DNA of 64,000 nt from Frateuria_A sp035944355 (GTDB taxonomy: Bacteria > Pseudomonadota > Gammaproteobacteria > Xanthomonadales > Rhodanobacteraceae). Positions 56,948-64,000 of this stretch are shown here, in pieces; position 1 is the stretch's first letter; each line of letters starts with the position of its first letter. Location: positions 186,001 through 250,000 of the forward strand of contig NZ_DASZBH010000016.1 of the NCBI RefSeq assembly GCF_035944355.1, read 5' to 3'. The position numbers and the translations under genes are program-made. The notes beneath the pieces are model-generated. The model had not been told where the DNA came from, made no database searches, and saw nothing but the letters and a program-made list of their open reading frames with translations.

Positions 56948-57865
56948 TCATACAGCCGCGGCACCGCCCACGATTTCAGAAATTTCCTGGGTGATCGCCG
57001 CCTGGCGCGCCTTGTTGTAGCTCAGGGTCAGCTCGGCGATGACCTTGTTGGCGTTGTCCGAGGCGCTCTTCATGGCGACCATGCGCGCGGCGTGCTCGCT
57101 GGCGAGGTTCTCCAGCACGCCCTGGTACACCACCGACTCGATGTAGCGACCGAGCACGTGCTCCAGCACCGCCGCGGCGTCCGGTTCGTAGATGTAGTCC
57201 CAGTCGTGGGTCTGCTCGAGCGTGATGCCGGCGTAGGCGTTGTCGCCCGAGGCCTGCTGCGCGGCCAGCTCGGCCGCGACCAGCGGCAGCGGCAGCAGCG
57301 CATCGACCATTGGCTTCTGCGTCATGGTGTTGACGAAGTCGTTGTAGGCCAGGAACACGCGATCCAGGCCGTTGGCCGCATAGGCGTCCAGCACGACCTT
57401 GATCACGCCGACCAGTTGCTCGAGCTTGGGCCGCTCGCCCAGATGGCTGACGCTGCCGACCAGGTTGACGCCCTTGATGCGGCGGAAGAACTGGATCGCC
57501 TTCTGGCCGATGGCGACCACGTCGACCTGCGCGCCCTTGTCCTGCCATTCGCGCACGGCCGGCAGCACGCGGCGGAACAGGTTGGAGTTCAGGCCGCCGC
57601 ACAGGCCGCGGTCGGTGGAGATCACGATGAAAGCCACGCGCGCGACGTTCTCGCGCTCGAGGAGGAACGGATGCTTGAAGTCCGTGTTGGCCTGGGCCAC
57701 GTGGGCGATCACCCGGCGCATCATCCGCGCGTACGGACGCGAGGCCTTCATCAGGTCCTGCGCCTTGCGGATCTTCGAGGCCGAGACCATCTCGAGCGCA
57801 CGCGTCACCTTGCGCATGTTCTGCGTGCTCTTGATCTTGGTTTTGATTTCGCGTCCGCTTGCCAT
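56948..57865 (-). CDS. atpG: ATP synthase F1 gamma subunit
   Basis: 305 residues, a little longer than the ~287 of E. coli. N-terminal 'MASGREIKTKIKSTQNMRKVTRALEM' pattern and C-terminal 'SYNKARQAAITQEISEIVGGAAA' are typical of the central shaft helices. 'STDRGLCGGLN' is the conserved loop. The extra length is in the central domain. Confidence 0.96.
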   Translation of the reverse strand: MASGREIKTKIKSTQNMRKVTRALEMVSASKIRKAQDLMKASRPYARMMRRVIAHVAQANTDFKHPFLLERENVARVAFIVISTDRGLCGGLNSNLFRRVLPAVREWQDKGAQVDVVAIGQKAIQFFRRIKGVNLVGSVSHLGERPKLEQLVGVIKVVLDAYAANGLDRVFLAYNDFVNTMTQKPMVDALLPLPLVAAELAAQQASGDNAYAGITLEQTHDWDYIYEPDAAAVLEHVLGRYIESVVYQGVLENLASEHAARMVAMKSASDNANKVIAELTLSYNKARQAAITQEISEIVGGAAAV

Positions 57866-57889
57866 GGGTCTCGCTCGCTATGCTTGCTC

Positions 57890-57981
57890 GGGGGAACGGG
57901 GACTGGGGAACGGGGAACGTGGAGTTCGGGCTGCACTTGCCGCTATCCGCATGTTCCCTGTTTCCGTTCCCTGTTCCCGGG
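57890..57981 (-). repeat. GGGAACGG long-hairpin element, atpA-atpG spacer
   Basis: G-rich arm GGGGGAACGGGGACTGGGGA... (57890-57919) and complementary C-rich arm (57953-57981). Second copy of the element at 55234, again between the upstream stop and a weak ribosome site, here ahead of atpG. Confidence 0.7.
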
Positions 57982-57986
57982 CTGGT

Positions 57987-59537
<1,551 letters not shown>

Positions 59538-59616
59538 GGTCGCTTTCCTGAATTTGGGAATGCTTTTTCAAGCGTCCGACCCCATGGCCGGCTTGCTCTA
59601 GGTTTTTTTTCAAACT

Positions 59617-59660
59617 CGGCCACGGATGGCCGGTTCTGCTTTCGCGGCACGGATGCCGCG
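59617..59660 (-). repeat. Two AYGGAT-loop hairpins, atpH-atpA spacer
   Basis: CGGCC-ACGGAT-GGCCG (59617-59632) and CGCGGC-ACGGAT-GCCGCG (59643-59660), the same hexaloop type as in the atpG-atpD spacer. The second lies five bases from the atpH stop. The remaining spacer carries a run of eight T at 59603-59610. Confidence 0.8.
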
Positions 59661-59665
59661 TCTAA

Positions 59666-60199
59666 TCAACTGATCAGCGCAGAGGCGAGGCGCTGCAGGC
59701 GACCGCGCGCGGAGCCGTCGATCACCTCGTTGCCGGTGTCGATCACCACGCCGCCGAGCAGCGCCGGATCGACCTTCGCTTCCAGCTCGATCTCGCGCCT
59801 GAAGCGGCGCTTGAGCGACGCCTTCAGCTGTTCGGCCTGGGCAGCGTCCAGCGCCCTCGCGCTGGTCACCTTGACCTTCAGCTGCGAGCCAGCTTCACGC
59901 TTGTGGTCCTCGTACAGCTCGGCCACTTCCGGCAACAGTGCCAGGCGGCGCTGTTCGGCCAGCGTCTTGAGGAACTGCGCGAAGGCGGTATCCGCGCCCA
60001 TGCCCTGCGGCAGGTGCAGCGCCACCAGCTGCGCCGGCTGCACGCGCGGGTCGCCAACCAGCGCGGCCACGCGGGGGTCCTTCGCCACCGCAGCGGCGAA
60101 GGCGAACGCCTGCGACCATTCGCCGAGCGTGCCGGCCTCGTGCGCCAGCTCGAAAGCGGCGCGCGCGTACGGACGGGCGAGGGTGATTGCCTGGGCCAT
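59666..60199 (-). CDS. atpH: ATP synthase F1 delta subunit
   Basis: 177 residues. 'LARPYARAAFELAHEAG' at the N-terminus and 'GGVVIDTGNEVIDGSARGRLQRLA' at the end are the family signature. It links F1 to the b stalk. It starts two bases after the atpF stop, so translation is coupled. Confidence 0.95.
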   Translation of the reverse strand: MAQAITLARPYARAAFELAHEAGTLGEWSQAFAFAAAVAKDPRVAALVGDPRVQPAQLVALHLPQGMGADTAFAQFLKTLAEQRRLALLPEVAELYEDHKREAGSQLKVKVTSARALDAAQAEQLKASLKRRFRREIELEAKVDPALLGGVVIDTGNEVIDGSARGRLQRLASALIS

Positions 60200-60201
60200 G
60201 G

Positions 60202-60672
60202 TCAGATCTCGGTGGCGAGCTGGTCGAGCAACGCCTTGTGCGCGGCCGGATCGATCTCGCGCTGCACGATCTTGGCGGCGCCCTGCACGGCGAGCGCGCC
60301 GACTTTCTCGCGCAGCTCCTCGCGGGCACGCTGGGCCATCGAGGCGATGTCGTCCTGCGCGCTGGCCTTCAGGCGGTTGATCTCGCCGATGGCGTCGGCG
60401 CGGGCCTTGTCCAAGATCTGGTTGGCCTGCTGCTGGGCGCGGTCGATGATCTCGGCCGCCTGCTGGCGCGCCACCTTGATCTCGGCGGCGACCTTGCTGT
60501 CGGCATCGCGCAGCTCGGCGCGGGCGCGCTCGGCGGCGTCGAGGCCTTCGGCGATCTTGAGCTGGCGCTCTTCGATGGCCTTGTTGATGTGCGGCCAGAT
60601 GAACTGGACGGTGAACCAGATCAGGATCGCGAAGGCGATCATTTCGCCGATCAAGGTCGCGTTGAAATCCAT
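60202..60672 (-). CDS. atpF: ATP synthase Fo b subunit
   Basis: 156 residues: one N-terminal membrane helix (about 5-27) and a long charged helix forming the peripheral stalk ('AADSKVAAEIKVARQQAAEIIDRAQ'-type heptads). Standard length. Confidence 0.96.
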   Translation of the reverse strand: MDFNATLIGEMIAFAILIWFTVQFIWPHINKAIEERQLKIAEGLDAAERARAELRDADSKVAAEIKVARQQAAEIIDRAQQQANQILDKARADAIGEINRLKASAQDDIASMAQRAREELREKVGALAVQGAAKIVQREIDPAAHKALLDQLATEI

Positions 60673-60708
60673 CGCTGCGTTACCTGTTAAATGCGGGGTG
60701 GTACGGAT

Positions 60709-60759
60709 ACGGGCGCCGCTGGCGCGGGCGCCCGTAGGGGAGCGGCGCGCAGGCGCCGC
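60709..60759 (-). repeat. Two GC-rich hairpins in the atpE-atpF spacer
   Basis: ACGGGCGCC / GGCGCCCGT (60709-60717, 60727-60735) and GCGGCGC / GCGCCGC (60742-60748, 60753-60759). They follow the atpE stop by seven bases on the minus strand and may protect or trim the atpE message. Confidence 0.65.
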
Positions 60760-60766
60760 CTCGTGC

Positions 60767-61045
60767 TTACTTTGCCGTCAGGGCCGACAGCAGCGGGTTG
60801 GCCACGGCGAAGTACATCGCCAGCGCCACGCCGATCAGGAACGCCGCGTCGATCAGGCCGGCCAGCAGGAACATGCGGCCCTGCAGCAGCGGCACCAGCT
60901 CAGGCTGGCGAGCGGCGGCTTCGAGGAACTTCGAGCCCATGACGCCGATACCGATACAGGCGCCCAGAGCGCCCAGGCCGATGATCAGGCCCAGCGCGAT
61001 GGCGGTGAAACCCTGGATTTGCGCGATTTGAACGATAGCTTCCAC
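60767..61045 (-). CDS. atpE: ATP synthase Fo c subunit
   Basis: 92 residues, hairpin of two membrane helices. The proton-binding carboxylate is Asp66 in 'LAGLIDAAFLIG', so protons (not Na+) are the coupling ion. A G-rich first helix pattern 'GLIIGLGALGACIGIGVMG' is typical. Confidence 0.97.
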   Translation of the reverse strand: MEAIVQIAQIQGFTAIALGLIIGLGALGACIGIGVMGSKFLEAAARQPELVPLLQGRMFLLAGLIDAAFLIGVALAMYFAVANPLLSALTAK

Positions 61046-61098
61046 GACGATCTCCTCAGAAAGAAAAGCTTAGTTGTTCGATGAAAAAGAACTGCAGG

Positions 61099-61905
61099 TC
61101 AGTGGTGGTCGTGAGCCATCGAGATGTACACGACGGTCAGCACCATGAAGATGAAGGCCTGGATCGAAATGATCAGGATGTGGAAGATGCCCCACACGGT
61201 GTAGCCGATGATGCCCATGCCATACAGCGCCCAGCTGCCGGCAGTGAACAGCCCGGCAATCAGCATGAACACGAGCTCGCCGGCGTACATGTTGCCGAAC
61301 AGTCGCATCGCAAGGCTCACCGGCTTGGAGAGCAGCTCGACCAGGTTCAGCGCGAAGTTGGGGATCCACAGCAGCGGATGCTTGCCGAACGGCGCAGTGA
61401 ACATCTCGTGCATGTAGCCGCTGAAGCCCTTGGCCTTGAAGCTGTAGAAGATGATCAGCAGCAGTACCGTGAGCGACATCGCGAAGGTCATGTTGATGTC
61501 GGCCGTGGGCACGGCGCGGAAGTGGCCGAGGCCGAACTTCGCGGTGATCCAGGGCAGCAGGTCGACCGGCAGCAGGTCCATCGCGTTCATCAGGAACACC
61601 CAGACGAACACGGTCAGCGCCAGCGGACCGAGCACGCGACGGTCGCCATGAAAGACGTCCTTGACCTGGCCGTCCACGAACTCCAGCACGATCTCGACGA
61701 AGGCCTGGCCTTTGCCCGGCACGCCGGCGGTGGCCTTGCGCGCCTTGGCCCAGAACCACAGGCAGAACAGCACGCCGAGCACCAGCGACACGGTGACCGA
61801 ATCGATGTGCACCGCCCAGAAGCCTTCCGGACTCGTATGCGGAGTCAGGTGCTTGAGGTGGTGGGAAATGTATTCGGTAAGACCGCCCTGCGGCTCGCTT
61901 GCCAT
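61099..61905 (-). CDS. atpB: ATP synthase Fo a subunit
   Basis: 268 residues. The essential Arg is in 'PVSLAMRLFGNMYAGELV', and about five membrane helices are present. It forms the proton half-channels with the c ring. Confidence 0.96.
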   Translation of the reverse strand: MASEPQGGLTEYISHHLKHLTPHTSPEGFWAVHIDSVTVSLVLGVLFCLWFWAKARKATAGVPGKGQAFVEIVLEFVDGQVKDVFHGDRRVLGPLALTVFVWVFLMNAMDLLPVDLLPWITAKFGLGHFRAVPTADINMTFAMSLTVLLLIIFYSFKAKGFSGYMHEMFTAPFGKHPLLWIPNFALNLVELLSKPVSLAMRLFGNMYAGELVFMLIAGLFTAGSWALYGMGIIGYTVWGIFHILIISIQAFIFMVLTVVYISMAHDHH

Positions 61906-61908
61906 GTG

Positions 61909-62274
61909 TCAGCCCTTGAATCGAAACGCCAGCAGATGAACCGCGTAAGCAGCCGCCAGCCCCGTGATGGCGGCCAGCGGCGGCAACTTCAGTTTGATCA
62001 GGATCACGCCCATCCCTCCGATGACCGCGATCCACTTGAGGACCATGCCCACCAGCAGCCGGCCCAGCGCCATGCCCGCTCCATGCATCCCGGCGAAGGC
62101 CCGCGCGCCAAGCAGCGCGTTGCCCAGCGCCATGACGAGGGCGCCTGCAGCAGCCGCCAAGGCTTCACGGCGTCCCTGCACCAGGAAGATGAGGCCGACC
62201 AGCGCTGCCGCGGCGGCCTGCCACATCACGATGCGCAGGGCCAGGCGACGACCGGAGGCAAGACTGTTGAGCAC
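61909..62274 (-). CDS. atpI: ATP synthase assembly protein I
   Basis: 121 residues with four hydrophobic helices. The start chosen is GTG 62274, giving 'MLNSLASGRRLALRI', close to the xanthomonad AtpI N-terminus. The GTG at 62298 adds eight residues and is the longest open frame. AtpI assists c-ring assembly. It is the first gene of the operon. It ends three bases before the atpB start. Confidence 0.8.
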   Translation of the reverse strand: MLNSLASGRRLALRIVMWQAAAAALVGLIFLVQGRREALAAAAGALVMALGNALLGARAFAGMHGAGMALGRLLVGMVLKWIAVIGGMGVILIKLKLPPLAAITGLAAAYAVHLLAFRFKG

Positions 62275-62342
62275 GTGTGTTCCCGCGCGGCTTCGCACCA
62301 GGCGTCACCCTTGCAGCTACGGGCCACGATCCAATCCGCAAA

Positions 62343-62372
62343 AGTATATCAGCCGGGCTTTTGGACCGACAA
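62343..62372 (-). promoter_or_regulatory. Sigma-70 promoter of the atp operon
   Basis: Minus strand TTGTCG (62372-62367), 18 bases, TATACT (62348-62343). Transcription would start near 62336, about 60 bases before the atpI GTG. This is the strongest sigma-70 match in the window, apart from the tRNA promoter. Confidence 0.7.
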
Positions 62373-62449
62373 GCCGCGCAGCCGCGACATCTTGTCATGT
62401 AGGCGTCGACGTTCACTTTTCCGGCGCGCAAATTCTTGCCGATGGCACA

Positions 62450-62480
62450 CAAAAAAAGGCCGGACTTGCGAAGTCCGGCC
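62450..62480 (-). terminator. Rho-independent terminator of the phasin gene
   Basis: Minus strand GGCCGGACTT, CGC loop, AAGTCCGGCC, then TTTTTTTGTG. Perfect 10-bp stem, 50 bases past the phasin stop. Confidence 0.92.
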
Positions 62481-62529
62481 CAGGGAGCGCGTCCCGGCGG
62501 GGAGGGATGCTGGGGACGCGGGCAGAACC

Positions 62530-62916
62530 CTACTTGGCGGCTGCCTTGCGGGTGGCTGCAGCCGTGGCCGCAACCGCGTCATTGGCGGCCTGCAGCGGCT
62601 GCACCAGCGCACCGAGCGATTCGGCGGTCTGCCGGCCGACGGCGGCCAGGCTTTGGGTCAGGGCCACGGCCTGTTCGGTCTGTGCGCGGCTGAGCGCAAC
62701 GCCCTTGTCCCACAGGCCGCGCAGGCCGTCGGCGTCGCGCAGTTCGCCCGCGGCGAGCAGGAATTCGGCGGCCGAGCGGGACTGCTGCTCGAGCGTGCCC
62801 AGCTGCAGGCCGGCGGCCTGCTCCAGGCCCTTGAGCACGAGCGCCTGCGCCTTGAAGGCGCTGTCGGCGAACTGCCTGGCATAAGCGAAAACTTGAGTGT
62901 CGATCTGCTGCGTCAT
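62530..62916 (-). CDS. Phasin family protein
   Basis: 128 residues, highly helical and Ala/Gln-rich without membrane helices. 'FAYARQFADSAFKAQALVLKGLEQAAGLQL' pattern and 'AAEFLLAAGELRDADGL' match the phasin/phasin_2 family. Phasins coat polyhydroxyalkanoate granules. No phaC or phaR is nearby, so a role outside granules is possible. It has its own promoter (62950) and terminator. Confidence 0.85.
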   Translation of the reverse strand: MTQQIDTQVFAYARQFADSAFKAQALVLKGLEQAAGLQLGTLEQQSRSAAEFLLAAGELRDADGLRGLWDKGVALSRAQTEQAVALTQSLAAVGRQTAESLGALVQPLQAANDAVAATAAATRKAAAK

Positions 62917-62949
62917 GGCTTGTCCCTCACGGGAGTTGGGAGTGAAGCA

Positions 62950-62978
62950 AGCCTAGCAAAGCATTTTGTGCAATGCAA
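62950..62978 (-). promoter_or_regulatory. Sigma-70-like promoter of the phasin gene
   Basis: Minus strand TTGCAT (62978-62973), 17 bases, TAGGCT (62955-62950). The start would be near 62943, about 25 bases before the ATG, which follows GAGGGA. Confidence 0.55.
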
Positions 62979-63032
62979 CAAGGATCGGTTGTGGGCTAGC
63001 CCGCCAGGGCCCGCGACTCATCTTGCACTGCG

Positions 63033-63395
63033 TCAGAAACTGGCTCGGCTGCAACTGGCGCCGGAAGTGCAGGTCTCGTGCACCACCACCTTGTCCAGCC
63101 CGGTCAGGCGAGGCTCCAGGCGACGGAAGATCCAGCGCGCCAGCGTTTCGCTGGTGGGATTTTCCAGTCCCTCGATCTCGTTGAGGTAGTGGTGGTCCAG
63201 TTGCTCGAACAAGGGTGCGAAGGCCGTTTTGACATCGGCGAAGTCCATCACCCAGCCCAGCGCCGGATCAGGCTCCCCTTCGACATGGATCTCGATGCGG
63301 AACGAGTGCCCATGCAGCCGGGCGCACTTGTGGCCGGCCGGCACGTTGGGCAACCGATGCGCCGCCTCGATCTGGAAAACCTTATGGATATGCAT
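63033..63395 (-). CDS. queD: 6-carboxy-5,6,7,8-tetrahydropterin synthase QueD
   Basis: 120 residues from ATG 63395 ('MHIHKVFQIEAAHRLPNV'). Zinc ligands are His in 'EAAHRL' and 'LHGHSFRIEI', and the catalytic Cys is in 'HKCARLHGH'. It makes 6-carboxytetrahydropterin for queuosine and preQ1. Upstream codons (to 63473) are unsupported. Confidence 0.93.
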   Translation of the reverse strand: MHIHKVFQIEAAHRLPNVPAGHKCARLHGHSFRIEIHVEGEPDPALGWVMDFADVKTAFAPLFEQLDHHYLNEIEGLENPTSETLARWIFRRLEPRLTGLDKVVVHETCTSGASCSRASF

Positions 63396-63473
63396 GGCGA
63401 GCGATTGTGGGTCGGCCCGCGACAAGACAAGCGCGAAAACCGAAAGCGGGAATAGGCGCCGCGCCGCAGGCAT

Positions 63474-63550
63474 TGGTGGCTATGGGTGGACTCGAACCAC
63501 CGACCCCAGCATTATGAGTGCTGTGCTCTAACCGGCTGAGCTACATAGCC
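63474..63550 (-). tRNA. tRNA-Met (anticodon CAU)
   Basis: Reading the minus strand, GGCTATG pairs with CATAGCC in the acceptor. A D-arm (GCTCAGCCGGTTAGAGC), anticodon loop CTCATAA with CAU, and T-arm with GTTCGAGTC are all present, and CCA is encoded. 77 bases. It looks like elongator Met or a CAU isoacceptor such as tRNA-Ile2; the sequence alone does not settle lysidine modification. The elongator Met call is favoured. Confidence 0.93.
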
Positions 63551-63588
63551 AAGGGCATCGCTGGCCAGGTGCGCCAACGGAGCCCGGC

Positions 63589-63617
63589 AGTGTAATTGGC
63601 GGGTCGGGCCGGTTCAA
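63589..63617 (-). promoter_or_regulatory. Sigma-70 promoter of the tRNA gene
   Basis: Minus strand TTGAAC (63617-63612), 17 bases, TACACT (63594-63589), with optimal spacing. The start would be near 63582, about 32 bases before the tRNA 5' end. Confidence 0.7.
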
Positions 63618-63704
63618 GCCTCTTCGCTTTCCCGCGTCGCGCGCGTTATGGTTGAATCCGCGCCGAAGCCGCTGCATTCGCGGCATGCCGGCCCAGGAGG
63701 CGAC

Positions 63705-64000
63705 ATGATCGACGCGGATGGCTATCGCCCAAACGTAGGCATCGTGCTGCTCAACGGCGACGGCCGGCTGTTCTGGGCGCGGCGGGTCAATCACGACGGC
63801 TGGCAATTCCCGCAGGGCGGCATGCGCAGCGACGAGACGCCGCTGGAGGCGATGTACCGCGAACTGGCAGAGGAAACCGGGCTGGCGCCCGAGCACGTCG
63901 AGGTGGTCGCCAGCACCCGCGGCTGGCTGCGCTATCGCCTGCCCCATCGTTACGTGCGCCACCACCAGCACCCGACCTGCATCGGCCAGAAGCAGGTGTG
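63705..64000 (+). CDS. rppH: RNA pyrophosphohydrolase RppH (partial, runs off the right edge)
   Basis: 98 residues visible from ATG 63705, preceded by AGGAGG. The Nudix box is in 'GGMRSDETPLEAMYRELAEETG', and 'YRPNVGIVLLNGDGRLFWARR' is the usual N-terminus. RppH removes pyrophosphate from mRNA 5' ends to start decay. The C-terminus is cut off by the window edge. Confidence 0.95.
   Translation, partial: MIDADGYRPNVGIVLLNGDGRLFWARRVNHDGWQFPQGGMRSDETPLEAMYRELAEETGLAPEHVEVVASTRGWLRYRLPHRYVRHHQHPTCIGQKQV

Noticed and set aside
63474..63550. Tail of a genomic island at the tRNA-Met.
   Set aside because: tRNA genes are common attachment sites, but no integrase lies next to it and no repeat of its 3' end is seen in the window.

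Overview
The window is GC-rich chromosomal DNA from a gammaproteobacterium. It best fits the Rhodanobacteraceae/Xanthomonadaceae (Rhodanobacter, Dyella, Frateuria or Luteibacter type). The evidence is the gene content: a xanthomonadin-type aryl polyene cluster with a chorismatase like XanB2, the gammaproteobacterial ubiquinone accessory genes ubiJ, ubiB and ubiK, a Xanthomonas-like atp operon flanked by glmU, and short palindromic repeats of the kind scattered through these genomes. The assignment is inferred from gene content and order. No 16S gene is present.

Layout. 1-2.6 kb: a PAS-PAS hybrid histidine kinase and a single-domain response regulator, minus strand. 2.9-6.7 kb: a three-gene membrane sugar/gluconate dehydrogenase (Tat small subunit, GMC flavoprotein, triheme cytochrome c). 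6.8-19.0 kb: a tightly overlapping operon for alternative complex III (actABCDEF), a SCO copper chaperone and a caa3-type oxidase (coxB, A, C, D). Together these form a quinol-to-oxygen branch that can bypass bc1. 19.1-20.1 kb: a GAF-GGDEF diguanylate cyclase. 20.2-23.6 kb: a DUF4156 lipoprotein and a large M16 peptidase. 23.6-24.1 kb: a very good sigma-54 promoter with a phased TGTCCG array in front of a 67-residue unknown protein. 24.1-29.5 kb: trmL, ubiJ, ubiB, truC, arfB, an acyltransferase and a LysE exporter. 29.5-33.6 kb: a LysR regulator divergent from aceB-aceA (glyoxylate shunt). 33.8-40.5 kb: comM, ubiK, glnB-like PII, gpmA, a VNG-repeat protein, hemF and a YdcF-like protein.

40.6-50.9 kb holds the aryl polyene (xanthomonadin-like) cluster. 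Three plus-strand genes (two ketosynthase-family proteins and a GT2) converge on eight minus-strand genes (ketoreductase, two hotdog dehydratases, MMPL exporter, LolA-like carrier, LpxL-like acyltransferase, membrane protein, ACP). The chorismatase that makes the hydroxybenzoate starter is divergent from the ACP. No aryl-ACP ligase is visible, so it must lie elsewhere. 50.9-54.5 kb: an AAA kinase, glmU, a DUF748-like protein and a TonB-like lipoprotein.

54.8-62.4 kb is the complete F1Fo ATP synthase operon (atpIBEFHAGDC, minus strand) with a clear sigma-70 promoter and terminator. All its larger internal spacers except the one upstream of atpE carry stem-loops, including six hairpins that share an AYGGAT hexaloop and two long GGGAACGG elements. 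The right end has a phasin, queD, a tRNA-Met(CAU) and the start of rppH, which runs off the edge.
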